Assembly (NCBI GenBank): GCA_009760855.2 | Contig: WPIO01000001.1 | Span: 1,101,001-1,165,000, forward strand | Reading direction: 5' to 3' | DNA length: 64,000 nt | Origin: Cristatella mucedo | Lineage: Eukaryota > Bryozoa > Phylactolaemata > Cristatellidae | Part shown: positions 35,742 through 47,490 of the stretch, piece by piece | Position numbering within the stretch: position 1 is the stretch's first letter | Layout of the letters: every line of letters starts with the position of its first letter | Program-made: the position numbers and the translations under genes | Notes under the pieces: generated by a model | What the model saw: only the letters and a program-made list of their open reading frames with translations | Database searches by the model: none | Told to the model about the DNA's origin: nothing

Positions 35742-36419
35742 CTATGATAGGCTGCCCGGGAAACCAGTCTGACCTAAATTTAACTTCCTTCCTTGGTCAC
35801 CTATATGGAGAGTAGACTGTTAAATATATGCGATTCTAAGGATTGCAGAGAGTAGCGAGGTAAACAGTCACTGACCTTTAGCAAAAATAGAACATCCGTT
35901 CACTGATGTGGGTTCGCTCACTATGAGCCTGATCAGAGGTTTCGATAGTGGGCCCATCAGGCTCTAGCCTGTATACTGGCATCAAATCAAACATAAGCCC
36001 GAGAATGCACCGACCAATTTGACTTACCATGGACAAAAGGACGATGACAAGCCATGCATTTCTTAAACAGGTCTAGTGCACAGTTAATGAGCAAATGAAG
36101 TCGCAAAAATAGGCAATGAACAGTTGGCTAAAACCTAGGACAAATCCAAAAGAAGAATTTCTATTTACAGGCTGCCTGGGGAAGTCGACTCGGTTGAATG
36201 ACATTGCATGCTAGTGATAGTTGATGAGTTATGATTGTCTAGCACAGCTATGCATTGCTGTTGCTCTGGTGTCTGTCAACTGTTGTCTGTTGTCAACTCT
36301 GCTGCCGATGAATGCAGTTATTTACTAAGCCAATCACGGCAAACTGCAACTTGGTGCACAATTATATTGACAGATTTTTAGAATTTAACTATCATGTAGC
36401 TTTATGACTTACTGAAATA
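35741..36419. other. Intergenic, nothing recognised
   Basis: No feature seen. Confidence 0.4.
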
Positions 36420-36745
36420 ATAGTGTTAGAAACAACCGAACTCTTATCGATGGACCAGGTGAAAAGAAACTTTCGGAGAGCAGTGTAGAACCTGAACCTT
36501 TGCACTGCAGTGACAATGGTGCCCAGGCGAGATGAAAGGCGCTCGAGAAGGGTTGTGATCAATAGTGTCAATAACATGCCGAAAGATCGAGCAAATGAGC
36601 ACAGATACTCTATCTATATCTGAATTCATGAGTAGGTTTTTGTACACCTGAAGCAGTTTTAACTCTGTGGAGTAACTAGCTCTAAAACCACACTGGAACT
36701 TACTAGCTGGGTTTGAAGTTTCAATACATGAGTTCATTGGCTGGG
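36420..36745 (-). pseudogene. LINE-A reverse transcriptase N-terminal fragment
   Basis: The minus-strand ORF encodes FQCGFRASYSTELKLLQVYK (family: Q.GFR..HSTETAL) and continues to FRHVIDTIDH, the palm motif A with AFDTIDH degenerated to VIDTIDH. Truncated at both ends. Confidence 0.68.
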
Positions 36746-36853
36746 TGCTAAGCATACTGAGAGTGGCAGCCTGTTGGAATGGCTGTGCATTGCACGTTTA
36801 TGAGACCCACGAAGCCCTGGCCTTTGATGGAAAAGCATCACAAACGAGACAGC

Positions 36854-36963
36854 CTCAGATATGCCTCAGATATGCCTCAGATATGCCTCAGATATGCCTC
36901 AGATATGCCTCAGATATGCCTCAGATATGCCTCAGATATGCCTCAGATATGCCTCAGATATGC
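36854..36963. repeat. 11-bp minisatellite (CTCAGATATGC)x10
   Basis: Ten consecutive identical 11-bp units. Because 11 is not a multiple of 3, successive units shift frame and the array is open in more than one frame, which explains the two repetitive ORFs crossing it. Confidence 0.95.
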
Positions 36964-37271
36964 ATGGCCAGCAGGTCGAAATAGATGCTTGTCACCAACT
37001 ATTGGTGACTTTGTGGAAAAAGAAGAGATGAACCGCCATGGCTGTTGACAGCCCACAGTTAAATTTGCTGGCAGTAGTTTTGCCACACATGGTTTTCTGC
37101 CTTCTGATACCACCCTGTGGCAACATATCATAAGGCTCGTTGACATTCTGCATGTGTATACTGACCTCTTGTGAGTTAGAAACGCAAAAGCTAGAGCTCT
37201 TGTGGAGACCAATCGCACTTAAGAGGAGAAACTAAACTGAAAACTACAATAATAATCCCATCGCTTCCTGT
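36964..37271. other. Nothing recognised
   Basis: Short unique stretch between the minisatellite and a LINE-A copy. Confidence 0.4.
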
Positions 37272-38945
37272 TGAATTTGCATAACAACAATAACAATAAT
37301 TCACTTGATGAAGCGCCCTCGGATGACTCAATCTCTTTATTGGCGCTTTACATTTGCTGCAAAGGGAACAAGATCAAACGGTGAGTGGTATCATGCTTGA
37401 TAAACAACATGAATAACATGGTTAGGGGTGACATGCACAGATTCAGCAAGCAAGTGTGGTTAGTGACACCATGCACAGTGTCAGCACGTCTAAGCACATA
37501 AAGGAAGAATCGCAGAAACCCAAAATAGACTGCTATAAATAGATGTGTTTTTAAGTTCTTTTTAAATGTGGTCAAGTCTGGTAATGTCGTGACGCACGTC
37601 GGATGTGAGTTCCGGGCTTCTGGAGCATACGAACTAAATGCTGGGTCTCCAAAGGATTTGAGGTGTGTACGAGGTATAGGTAAACAGTTAGATTCCGAAA
37701 AGTAGGTGGTATGACACTTGGCCTGCTGGGGGGGGGTAGATCTGATAGGTAGGCTGGAGCCAAAGAATAGATGGACCTAAAAGTAAGCAAACAACCTTGA
37801 AGTCGATCTGTTACTTGACTGGTAGCCAGTGCAGGTCGGCAAGAAGTGATGTGATGTGGCAACAGCGATACTCACGACAGACAAGCCTAGCTGCAGACTT
37901 TTGCACCAGCTGTCAGTACCTTATTACACGTGCAGGTAGGCCGGCAAGCAGTGAGTTACAGATGTCAAGTCGGGATGTCGCAAACGCATGGACCAACTTA
38001 GACGTGGTATCCCTATCTAAACAAGCCCAAATTTCAGCAATGTTATGTTTCTGAAAGTAGGCAGACTTGACTGTGGACTTGATGTGGTCGTCTAACGAGA
38101 GGTCACTTTGGAGTATGACACCTAGATTTCAAGCTGATTCAACATAAGATGTGCTGGCAGAGCCAATTTTGAGTGGCAGCTTTTCCAATTTCTGAATCAC
38201 ACTGGATCTGGTCATGACTAGTAAGCTAGTTTTATCATCGTTTAGTTTTTAGAAAATTTGCTGCCATCCACGTACGGATGTCATCAATACATGTAGCTAG
38301 TGAGTTAGAATAATTCGAGGTACTCGAAGGCTGGGAGAGATCAAAGCAAATGTACAACTGAGTGTCATCCGCATGGAAGTGAAATTCTAGATTGTGCTTG
38401 GCAATCACATCAGCAAGAGGGAGAGTATAAACCGCAAAAAGAACCGGACCTAGCACGGAGCCCTGAGGTACCCCATATTTCAGAGGTACCTCAGATGGTC
38501 TTTGTCCATTCACTTCAATACTCTGGAGTCTCCCACTGAGATAAGATCTGAACCACTGCAGAGCAGTGCCAGTGATGCCCAGGAGAGATGAGAGGTGCTC
38601 TAGAAGAGCTTTGTGATCGATGGTATCAAAAGCTGCCGGAAGATCGAGCAAAACAAGCATAGATACTCTACCCATGTCTGCACTCCAAAGTAGGTCGTTG
38701 TACACCCAAAGCGATGCTGACTCTGTGAAGTGATTAGCTCTAAAGCCAGACTAGAACTTCCCAGCAAGGTTTGAAGCTTCACTTCAATATTTGAATTTAG
38801 CTAGTCTGCCACGACTCGGTTCAGTGTCTTTGATAGGAATGGTAAAAGGGAGACTGGGCGGTAGCTGCTCAAATTCTCTTGGTCTAGCTTTCTTGAGAAG
38901 TACCCTGACTATAGCTTTTTTGGAAGGTGCTGAAACATGACCTGA
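37272..38945 (-). pseudogene. LINE-A copy, best preserved reverse transcriptase
   Basis: The longest LINE-A copy here. On the minus strand, 38705-38235 is open for 156 codons with palm motif A (DLPAAFDTIDH), LQWFRSYLSGRLQSI, motif B ([18 protein letters not shown]) and motif C (FHADDTQLYICF), so the catalytic Asp pair is present. Downstream come LGVILQSDL-like, HHITSCRPALA and [18 protein letters not shown] segments in other frames, the ORF end (FKKNLKTHLF), the 3' UTR and an AAC/AAT tail. Upstream (to about 38945) finger-domain sequence is readable but broken. The DTIDH, GVPQGSVLGP and ADDTQLY signatures place it in the L2/CR1 group of non-LTR retrotransposons. Interrupted by several frameshifts, hence not active. 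Confidence 0.82.
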
Positions 38946-39559
38946 GGCTAATGACTAGTTATGCATGGCAGCAGCAGATCTATGCAACGTAGGAGCAGGC
39001 ACAAACTCTGCTTTACTGAAACGTCTTACGTAGGTACAGGCAAGTGACACAAACAGGTGAGATATGCCATTTCACTTACGTGATTTACACTAACAACAAA
39101 AAATCTGTAAAGCATACAGAGAAGCAAATCTTGGCTGAAAGATAGTATCGTGAATGGTTCTTACCAGCTTGACCATTTTCAACAGTCCTTGCCATGATTT
39201 GAAGTAGCTAATGTTCACTCTGCATTGTACAGAAGTTTCATGATTAACTGTCGACTCGGTTTGAGTGACGGTGACCTGAGTCACGTGCGACTGCGACATG
39301 CCTGACATTGGACCCCTAAAACCAGTCACGAATGATGCTCAGCTCATCCACATGTCGTCAGCCTGATCGGATTGCGGGCTCATTCTCACAGCAGCAGCAC
39401 AGGTAATGCAAAGGGAAGCCAAGCAAGGTGAACAGACAGCAGAACAGAACGCCTCCTGAAGTTGGCCTGCCGTATTTCCAAGCAGCTGCTCTTTGCCTGA
39501 GTCTAGGAACCAGTGGGAGCTTCATTCTTTTAGATCAAATAGAAATCGGTGTATAGATG
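38946..39559. other. Nothing recognised
   Basis: No gene or clear transposon. May hold decayed upstream LINE-A sequence near 38950. Confidence 0.35.
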
Positions 39560-39955
39560 AGCAGTTCAGTGCATTTATGTTTGTGGTTAAAGAAGGTCCG
39601 CTGCGCCAACTTTATCAACCTCAAGATTGTTCATGCACTTTATAACGACTTGATTCTCTCGCACAAGCCTGCCAATCTGAAATACTTTCCGGTCTGCCTA
39701 GGCATAGGTATGCTCTGTTGATTGTCATCGTTTACATGCTTCAAACCGATCATAAACTCTTTGGAGATAGCACCTTTAGTTCATATGCTTCCAAAGCGTG
39801 GAAATCAACCTCGACTGGGGTAAAAGCATCACCTAAACTTGTGACATTGAAAATAATTTGAAAACCAATCTGTTTGTAACAAAATTTGCTCGATCCCTGT
39901 TAATTGTCCTTTATCGGCTTATCGGTGCTGACATCATACGTATTTTCCAAAAAAA
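39560..39955 (+). mobile_element. LINE-A fragment, C-terminal region
   Basis: 'acctttagttcatatgcttc', 'caaagcgtggaa' and 'tttgctcgatccctgttaat' follow the order of the LINE-A ORF end. No terminal hairpin. Confidence 0.5.
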
Positions 39956-40714
39956 TTGACAGGCATACAGAGTATTGACAGGTATACAGAGGCCAGCTAA
40001 TGAACACCAGTCATAAGTCAACACTTAAAGTAGTGCAAGTTGAGCACTGATTCATGAACATTAATTACTTGAGATGGACACAAGAAAGTGAACAGCCAAA
40101 CTGCGATTGATCGATATGGATTGCAGTCAGTCAAGTGATGGGACACACTGGTGCTTAAGTCTTTGACATTACAGCAGTAACCTGCCACACTTGGATCCCA
40201 GTGGCACCTGTAGCCAAACTCTTTTTCGTGGCTCAGTTGCCATTAGCAACCAGGATTATGGTCAGCTCAGTCAAACTATGATAAGCAGAATAAGAGAAAG
40301 GAGCCCCACTTCCTCTGCCATCAGGTCATCGACTGTCTTTCCAATCTGGACCAAGTAATTGAGAGATTATATCACGGCAAGTCAAATCAGTGGGAGTATG
40401 CCAGCAGGACCTCCTGGTGGCCCTGCACAACAACTAGCATTCCCCACGGCGATACATTCAAGCATGCATAGAATGAACTGCAGATGTGTGCATCATGGCT
40501 GGCAAGTAGTGTGCCTACGAATAGTACTAAAAGCATAGCAGCTTGAAAATATAAAAGTAATGAACTGCAGTCAACGTGGCTCGGTGGTTTCACACAAGTT
40601 CTAACGACAGTCGGTTTGTATAGTGTAAAAGGGCATCGGCACTGTAAACTGGTTCCTTTGCAGTGTATAAATAGTGCCACAACAGAAATCTAAATCTCAC
40701 CCATTATTGCAGAT
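39956..40714. other. Intergenic, nothing recognised
   Basis: No feature seen. Confidence 0.4.
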
Positions 40715-41000
40715 ATTATGTAATGTAATGTAACGTATCTCCGCCTAACTCCACAAAGTCATGAAGACCGTGTGGGTGTTATGCAGGAGAGTTTTGTATA
40801 GCGCACTCACAACCTAAGCCGCTTTCGGCACGCATTCGGTAGCCAACAGACTTCTTCTCATGCAACAAAGAGAAAGTGGGAAGCATAGCAGAGTCAGGAG
40901 AGCAGTTGAGGTAGAGAGTAGCATGGGAGTAGCAGCTCAGAACCGCTGAAAAGGATGAGCCATAGTCGGCAATAGGAGAGTAGTTGTCGTTGCCTAAGAA
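40715..41000 (-). mobile_element. LINE-B 3' end
   Basis: It starts with the reverse complement of the TACAT tail ('atgtaatgtaatgtaacg'), then the 3' UTR ('cgcctaactccacaaagtc') and the coding end down to 'agtcggcaataggagag'. Well preserved over 260 bp. Confidence 0.78.
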
Positions 41001-41369
41001 ATCTGTCTTAAATAGATAGTATACAAATGTCTTATTATTAGTAAGTAAAAATAAAGGCTAGCTGATTCAGCTGAAAAAGCCTGCCTGGTGGGCCACTCCC
41101 AGCTGAATCTGGCAGAAACACTTCTAATGCTGCAGATCGGCAGAATAACGATAAGCATTCATTGTCTACCAGCAAGAATGGGTTATCTTCCTACCCCATG
41201 TATGACTCTGAATGTACTTGGCTGCTAGAGCCAGTGTTAAGCCTCACTGTATAGCCCAATTCAGAGAATTGCTGCCACAGCCACATATGCTTGTTATGCT
41301 GGTTCACTGGCAACACCGGAACAACACCACCTGTGAAAATGTATTGCTGCAGCTATAAGCAGCTGCAAG

Positions 41370-41455
41370 CAAGAGTGATTTGTGGCATAGAAAGAGGTTA
41401 GGTTTTCTGAGGGTCCTGTGCACATGCATTATTGTTATCATTATTATTATTACAA
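41370..41455 (+). mobile_element. LINE-A tail, degenerate
   Basis: 'ggcatagaaagaggttaggt', 'tttctgagggtcc' and 'gcattattgttatcattatt'. Confidence 0.5.
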
Positions 41456-41489
41456 ACCAATGACATCCAATGCAGCAACGTTGACCGGA

Positions 41490-42482
41490 ATGTCACGTGC
41501 CCTAGGGCTGCTATATCTACCAGCTGCCTTCGACACCATCGATCACGATCACGCTACTTTAAAGACTAGAAACAACGATCTGTCTCGCAGACTGGCATTG
41601 TTCAAATCATAATTGTTCTGCGGCGTTCAATCTGCATCCTGAGGGGGTCAGGTCTGATCCACCAGAAAAGCCACCTGTGGAATCCCACAAGGCTCTGCAC
41701 TCGGTCCTTTGCTGTTCTCCAATTATACTCGACCTCTGAGAAAAGCAATTCGGGCCCACAAAATAGGCTATCCCATTTATGCTGACGATGATCAGCTGCA
41801 TTTGTCATTTCAACCTTTGGAATCTGCTGCAGCAACTGATAAACTGAATACGTGCCTTGCATATATTGGATCCTGGATGTCGGCAAATTTCCATTAACTT
41901 AACAACGATAAAACAGAAGTGCTGCTCATAAGATAGACACCCAAAGGCTACGGCTGGACAGAGGCATAAATTTTGAAAGTTGCATCAAGAAGATTTCTCC
42001 ACAGATAACCATTTTGTGTGATCCCTATCTAAAATTAGTGACTGCCCACCACTGTGGCTTACAAAAAATCCTACTAGCTCCCTGATTTGGTCTCAGCTAG
42101 ACTATTGCAGCGCCAAGTCGGCTGGGCTACCGAAAACAGCCACTAAGAAACTGTAGCTGCTGATTAATTTGGCTGCAAGGCTAGTTAACAAATTCCAGAA
42201 GTTAAACCATGTGTATCTTTGCTGAAGGATCTTCCATGGATTCCGGTTGACCAGCGAGTAAAAGAAAAGTTCTTTCGCTGACCCACAAGGCCCACCACGG
42301 CTCGGCTTATTAATGCTTAGCTGAATTGTCAATCATTATAGCCTTCGTGTGCAATCAGGTCCTCTATGGACATCAGATAAGCTGTTCCATTCCTCTTCCT
42401 TAACATCACTGGTGACAAAAGCTTTTGCTCGGCAGGTCCTACACGGTGGAAGTTACTTCTACAATTCTTAGGCAACGACATA
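41490..42482 (+). pseudogene. LINE-B reverse transcriptase remnant
   Basis: In order on the plus strand: palm motif A LLYLPAAFDTIDHD (41510), a degenerate motif B region ('tggaatcccacaaggctctg'), motif C YADDDQLHLSFQPLE (near 41780), AATDKLNTCLAYIGSWMSAN, KTEVLL, then a decayed thumb ('tggtctcagctagactattg') and FSS/G-RLW-type coding up to 'acaattcttaggcaacgac' at 42482. Multiple stops. The coding thread appears to continue at 42901 after an inverted LINE-B block. Confidence 0.68.
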
Positions 42483-43172
42483 TATGTATCTCCATCTGAA
42501 ACTCCGCAAAGCCACAAAGACTATATGGGTGTTACACAGGAGGGTTTCGCATAGCAAGCTCATAGCCTAAGCGGCTTTCGATACCCATGCAGAGTTCATC
42601 TCCACAACAAAGAGAAAGTGTGAAGCATAGCAGAGTCAAGAGAGCAGTTGAGGTAGTGAGTGGCATGAAAGTAGCAGCTCAGGACCACTGGAAAGTATGA
42701 GCCATTGTCGGCAGCAGGAGGGAACGTTGTCGTTGAGTAAGAATCGTGGAATATGCTGCCAAAGGTCTTTAAGCAGAGGAATGGAATAGCTAATTTGTTG
42801 TCCATACAGGACCTGAGAGCACGAGGATGCTGAAACTGGTGCAGCAATTCAGCTAGATATGGAGGAGCCAAGCCGTCGCGGGCCTTATGGGTCAGCGTAA
42901 GATACTCTCCTACTGCCGACTATCACAGATCCTTTATAATAAGCTGCCCTCCAAATTCAGCTACGGTTCTCACTGTCTCGGTTCTCACTGTCTCTTTGTT
43001 GCGTGTGATGAATTATATTGCCTAACGAATGAATGAGTGATGAAGTCTGTTGCCTACTGAAAGCTTCTTAGGATTTGAGAGGGCTATAGAAAACGCTCCT
43101 ACTTGGCATTCGCATAGTCGTTGTGGATTTTCCGAGCAACATATGGAGATGCATTACATTACATAGCAAAAT
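42483..43172. mobile_element. LINE-B inverted pair
   Basis: 42483-42900 is a LINE-B 3' end on the minus strand (PPYLAELLHQFQHPRALRSC, SCYFHATHYLNCSLDSAMLH). 42901-43172 is LINE-B on the plus strand, from 'tactctcctactgccgacta' to a TACAT-type tail at 43155-43172. The joint 'gtcagcgtaagatactctcc' recurs in the copy at 24.08 kb. Confidence 0.7.
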
Positions 43173-44078
43173 GCCTGGACCACGGCTCACATCTCAGATG
43201 GGGTGGTATGTATTGAAATGGATCGGCTACAATTGAGTCAGTTGGCCCGTCCGGGTGGGTGGCGCCAGGAGCCCTTCAGTTTTCCATACAAGCAAATGAG
43301 GAGGATAAATGGGTCCCATTTAAACGAGCTGCATTAGTTTCGCGATAACTTTGAAGCAGCGATTTTGGAATACAGTGGGACTTTATGACTTATTTAGCAC
43401 TGCTGAGCGACAGCTGGCTTTTTCATCTCACTGGGGATAGGTTACAGCTAAGGGAAAGTCCCGAGTAGCCATAGGATTCAATAAATTACTGCAGAAGCAA
43501 ATGAAGAACTTCAGCACTGACAAGAGATGTTGTTAGCATAGCAGGCAAGCCAGCCGTTAGAAATGGGAACCTTGCCAATGCAGGCCCTGCCATTTGAAGT
43601 GGCACCTGTTGGCCAATGTTCTGTTTAGTCATCAAGGTTGGAACCATCATCATCGAAAGGTTAGAACAATAGTGTCATAAGCAGGATTCGATTGCCACCT
43701 CACCTGTACACTGTAAATGCCTGCAGCCACATGCACACACATTGCTACTGCTGGCCCCCATTGAGCCACAGGGAAGCTCCCTCTTTCTCTGGCCTGGCTT
43801 CCCTCTGGCCTCTTCCTCTTCCACCTCAGGAGCCCCGCCCCCTCCAAGCAGCAGCAGCAGCTTGCCATCGACACAGGAGCTAGAAATGCCTGGCATCGGC
43901 CCTTCCGGTACCTATTTACTAACAGCAGCTTGGATGGCTTGAGGGTCCCATTCAGTGGACAGTATGCTAAACATCGGATTAGTCTTACACTAGCTGCAAG
44001 TATAAGCAGTGCAGCTCCATAAGCACTCAAATAAATGCAGCAGTCTAAGTACCATAAACTGTGCTTAATGAAAATAAA
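43173..44078. other. No supported gene
   Basis: Near 43650-44030 several overlapping frames are open on both strands because of GC-rich, CAG-rich sequence. One minus-strand frame ends at a good donor-like site (ACAG/GTGAGG near 43703), but no convincing acceptor or family similarity supports an exon. Confidence 0.3.
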
Positions 44079-44142
44079 TATAGTAATAATGATATATAGT
44101 AATAATGATATATAGTAATAATGATATATAGTAATAATGATA
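44079..44142. repeat. 16-bp tandem repeat x4 (TATAGTAATAATGATA)
   Basis: Four perfect consecutive 16-bp units. Confidence 0.93.
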
Positions 44143-44219
44143 AATCATTAAAGCATATCAAGAGAATTAAACATGCACTGAAATATAGCATGTTAGCTGA
44201 TTAGAGAAAACAAGAAATC

Positions 44220-44310
44220 TTACAAATTACTCGATCGAAGTCCTTCCTAAATAGCCTAGAAAGCAATCAGGGTGCTATGAACTGCATCATTACTACTATT
44301 TGGCACGATC
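44220..44310 (+). mobile_element. LINE-A tail, degenerate
   Basis: 'cctaaatagcctagaaagc', 'cagggtgctatgaactgc' and 'atcattactactatt'. Confidence 0.4.
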
Positions 44311-44369
44311 TCCGCAGTCATAAACAGGAACGTCAAACCATGCTCATGAAAGAAATGACATAAGGAACA

Positions 44370-44900
44370 GATGGGTTTTGATGGTAAATGTTATGAAGTC
44401 AGGAGATTTGGCATGGGTGGTTGGCAAGTTATAGGATTGGCTTTAGAACCATATGAACTAACGGCATGATATCCAAAGGTGCTTTAAAGTTTTAAAGATT
44501 AAAGTTGGCTTTAACCACGGCTACACCACAATAATCAGATGAGCAGGTGACACGATAGATAGCAAGAGAAGCATTTCAGGTATGTAAGCCACAGCATAGA
44601 AATAGAGGGACCTAAAAGTGAGACTGAACATCAGAGTCAATACAATGTTTGATCGGGAGCAGATGCCGATCGGTGCAAAGAAGGCATAATGCAGTAGTTA
44701 AGAGACGTCCACGAATGACGAATTTTAGTGCACATGAAGTCAGACCTGCATGCAAGTAGGGAATTGCACTAATCTAGATCTCCGAAGGGACTGGCTTAGC
44801 TGCAATTTCCTCACCTAAGCATATCCAAGTGTTGGCAATGCTACGCAGTTGAAACTCGGCAGACATAATTCTGGAGATGACTAGATCATCCAGGAAGGTC
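44370..44900 (-). mobile_element. Old LINE-A-like copy
   Basis: On the minus strand, 'agggacctaaaagtgag', 'gagcagatgccgatcggtgc' and 'ctggagatgactagatcatc' keep the order of LINE-A C-terminal coding but are very diverged. Confidence 0.4.
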
Positions 44901-45554
44901 ATTCCAGAACGAGGCAACCCGGCTCTATCTAGGGAAAGTCCCACGACCAACTAGGGTGGCACTATAGCAGGAATGCCTCCGGTTAAGGAGTGGGAAATTG
45001 CAGCCACAATCCAAAAACGAGGGCAAGTGAAGCTAGAGTAACTCCATTGCAATGGCACTTGGCTGGAGAACATTAGAAGTGTTGACCATACAGCCTGTCA
45101 ACCATCCGGGCTGGGTTAGTTAGCACAGCGATGCCAATTCCTCTCAGAAAGAATTTCTGAGTTCAGAAATGATGCTCAGGCAATAGCCAGCACAATGGCC
45201 ATCACAAGTAAGTGAGCTGTTGATGCTACACACGACCACTTGGTTCTGCACAAGCTTTCATCATAATCTGTTTGGCTGACCTTAATGTAAATGTACTAGC
45301 GATGCCTAGATGCTGAACAAATGTCAGCCCATACCCGATAGTAAATAAGGCAGCTTAGCAAGGAATTTGAATGCAGAGAAGACAATAACAAATTGCAGAC
45401 AATACAATAGATATTTCACTTCGGCTACATGTGATTAAATATATGCAAACCTATAGATGTGCAGAGGGAGGCTGTAGCAGAAACCGTTAGCTGATACCTA
45501 CCCTCCAACAGCACGACATGGATGTCTGAGGCCCTCTCAATGCATACGGGCTCA
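44901..45554. other. Intergenic, nothing recognised
   Basis: No feature seen. Confidence 0.4.
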
Positions 45555-45680
45555 GCAGGCGTAAGCATGCCGAAAGCCGCTTAAGCTTTTTAGCTCGCTA
45601 TATAAGACTCGCCACTGCAACACCACCGCAGTCTTTGTGGCTTCGTTTAGTTGCACATAGAGATATACATGTGCAAACGA
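45555..45680 (+). mobile_element. LINE-B 3' UTR fragment
   Basis: 'catgccgaaagccgcttaag', 'cgcagtctttgtggcttcg' and 'tagagatatacatgtgc' match the ends of the other LINE-B copies, with a mutated tail. Confidence 0.62.
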
Positions 45681-45744
45681 CTTAAAGGCCACACGAAAGT
45701 TGACATTAATGGCGACATTTTAAAAATTAAGGCTATTATTTTTC

Positions 45745-45925
45745 AGCCTCGGTTGCATAGCAGTAGAGTATAGCCTTCTCGGTTTTCACCACCGCTGGCA
45801 GTAGGTAATACAGGATCGCCTGTATTACCTACATCGCCTAGTGCGGGACTCGAACCAGCGACCTGGCGCTCGTGAAAAGTGAGCAGCCTGGGCTTTGACC
45901 CAGGTCACCAAGGTCGATTCTGACG
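45745..45925 (-). mobile_element. SINE family S2, with best B box
   Basis: On the minus strand: 'ccttggtgacctgggtcaaa' (A-box region), a perfect B box GGTTCGAGTCC, then the S2 core ('gccagcggtggtgaaaaccg', 'agaaggctatactctactgc', 'tatgcaaccgaggctg'). A 14-bp perfect inverted repeat with a 4-base loop (45801-45832, GTAGGTAATACAGG…) separates head from core. Confidence 0.72.
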
Positions 45926-46099
45926 TTGAAATTGCAATGACGAGTTACAACCGAGTGCCAACGTTTAAATTGCAAAACTTAAATTGCAGCATTTTAAACT
46001 GCCACGCGACGGCGTGATCAGCAGCACAGGCAAGCCTAAAGTTAAGGACGGTACACCCGACTGCAGGCTCAAGCTATACCCCCATCTCTAAACCGATGC

Positions 46100-46920
46100 G
46101 GTTTGCCGGCGCCTTGCCCCCTGAAATCACCGAGCGGTCGCACAGGCCAGCTTCACCGAGCCGTAGTTAAAGACGGGCCTGGAGGCGCCGCGACCAAGCA
46201 ACGCACTTCGGCCTACGGTGGCCTTCCGACAGTCCTCCTAGGAGGCCACCATACTGTGCCCCACCCACCTAGCCGCTGGCACGACACACTGAGCAGACTG
46301 GATGACTGCGGTGGAGGCGCGGTCTGGCGAAGAGCTCTTCGCCGCTCGTATTAGGCGATGCACATTCTCCTGCGGGGATCTGCCGCGGCGGCCCGGATCG
46401 AGGAAACGATCGGCTGCTGCACACGGAGCCGACCCAAACCTGTCGTGCTCCGACTACTCAGACTGAACGCACACCATAGCCAGCCAATCTGGGAACGGTC
46501 AGCAAGACCGAGGATAACACAAATTAAACCCACGCAAAAGAGATTCGGAGCAAGACAGCGATAGAAAACACGTAACGACAATAAAGACGAGCGCACGACA
46601 GAGCAAGACTGAAACCGACCTGCTCCAGTAAGCACAACGAGTCACTCTGCAGGAGCTGTCCAATCATGTGTGAGGAAAACACTAGCCACATCCGGAGCAC
46701 CGGCCTCCCTGCTCTGGAGTTGCCTCCATAAATACACATATCTGCATTGAGGACTGTTATGCGACAGTGTCTCCGGCGGCGGCTGTTCTAGTGGAGTCTC
46801 ACGGAGACGCGAAGACAAGAGCAGGCGAGCATGAGCAGTGAACGAGACTCTCGTCTCTATTCCCCCAGCTGTTATATATACACGAGGGGGGGCTGACTCA
46901 CCACAGATAAGGGAGTACAT
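46100..46920 (-). other. GC-rich block with TATA element; possible LTR or promoter
   Basis: A GC-rich island in AT-rich surroundings. On the minus strand, 'cgtgtatatataacagctgg' at about 46865-46885 is a TATA-box-like word, followed about 30 bp on by 'gagtctcgttcactgctc'. Open frames occur on both strands simply because of composition; none resembles a known protein. It could be a solo LTR or a promoter of a minus-strand gene. No repeat partner was found in the window. Confidence 0.28.
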
Positions 46921-47490
46921 CTATGGTGGGCCAAAAGCTTACGTTAAAGGGTGCACTGAGTGAATGGTTCAACCCCCCCCCCACCACAGGCGGGGCATTC
47001 CTCAGCGACCGAGAAGCAACAGGATCGCACAGCAGGACTATATACGCGGTAATCGCCAAATCGAGCCTACGAGCTCGATTCCCCCGCGAGTGGTAATGGT
47101 CAAAGTACCATCGCTAAGGAGGTAAGAAACGATCCTCTGCACAAATCGATGAAGAAGGCATGCCCTCGACGGTACGAACGATTGGTTGCTTGTTCCTGGC
47201 CTCAGTCGCTCGGTGCCCCTGTAGTAGAGAGGCAGTGGAACCACTTGATCAGCTCTTCGCTGCTCCGTCGGCCTTCCATCGCCTTGGACAGCCATCCCAA
47301 TCTTGATTAAGCGAACCCCAAAGTGCTGAAGAAAACAGAAGTAAGCTCCAAGTTAGATGTATTTGTTTTAACTTGGTCCAAACGGTCTCATAAATTTCCG
47401 GGTAACATTCCGATAACAAAATATGTAACTCATTAAGATGGCATCCTAACATATAAGGCAGCCTAAACTTTATACAAACGCTTCACAAAT
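46921..47490. other. Non-coding, nothing recognised
   Basis: Moderately GC-rich. Contains 'cgagcctacgagctcgattc', an imperfect palindrome. No supported exon. Confidence 0.3.

Noticed and set aside
36745-37048. Repetitive ORFs spanning 36.75-37.05 kb
   Set aside because: They are products of the 11-bp minisatellite read in two frames.
43650-44030. Minus-strand frames with a good GTGAGG donor
   Set aside because: No pyrimidine-rich acceptor and no recognisable protein; CAG repeats and GC content explain the open frames.
45840-45925. Functional tRNA gene on the minus strand
   Set aside because: The perfect B box belongs to an S2 SINE head; no closed acceptor stem was seen.
46103-46354. 83-codon plus-strand ORF in the GC-rich block
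   Set aside because: Proline/glycine-rich translation of GC-rich DNA without splice sites or similarity.
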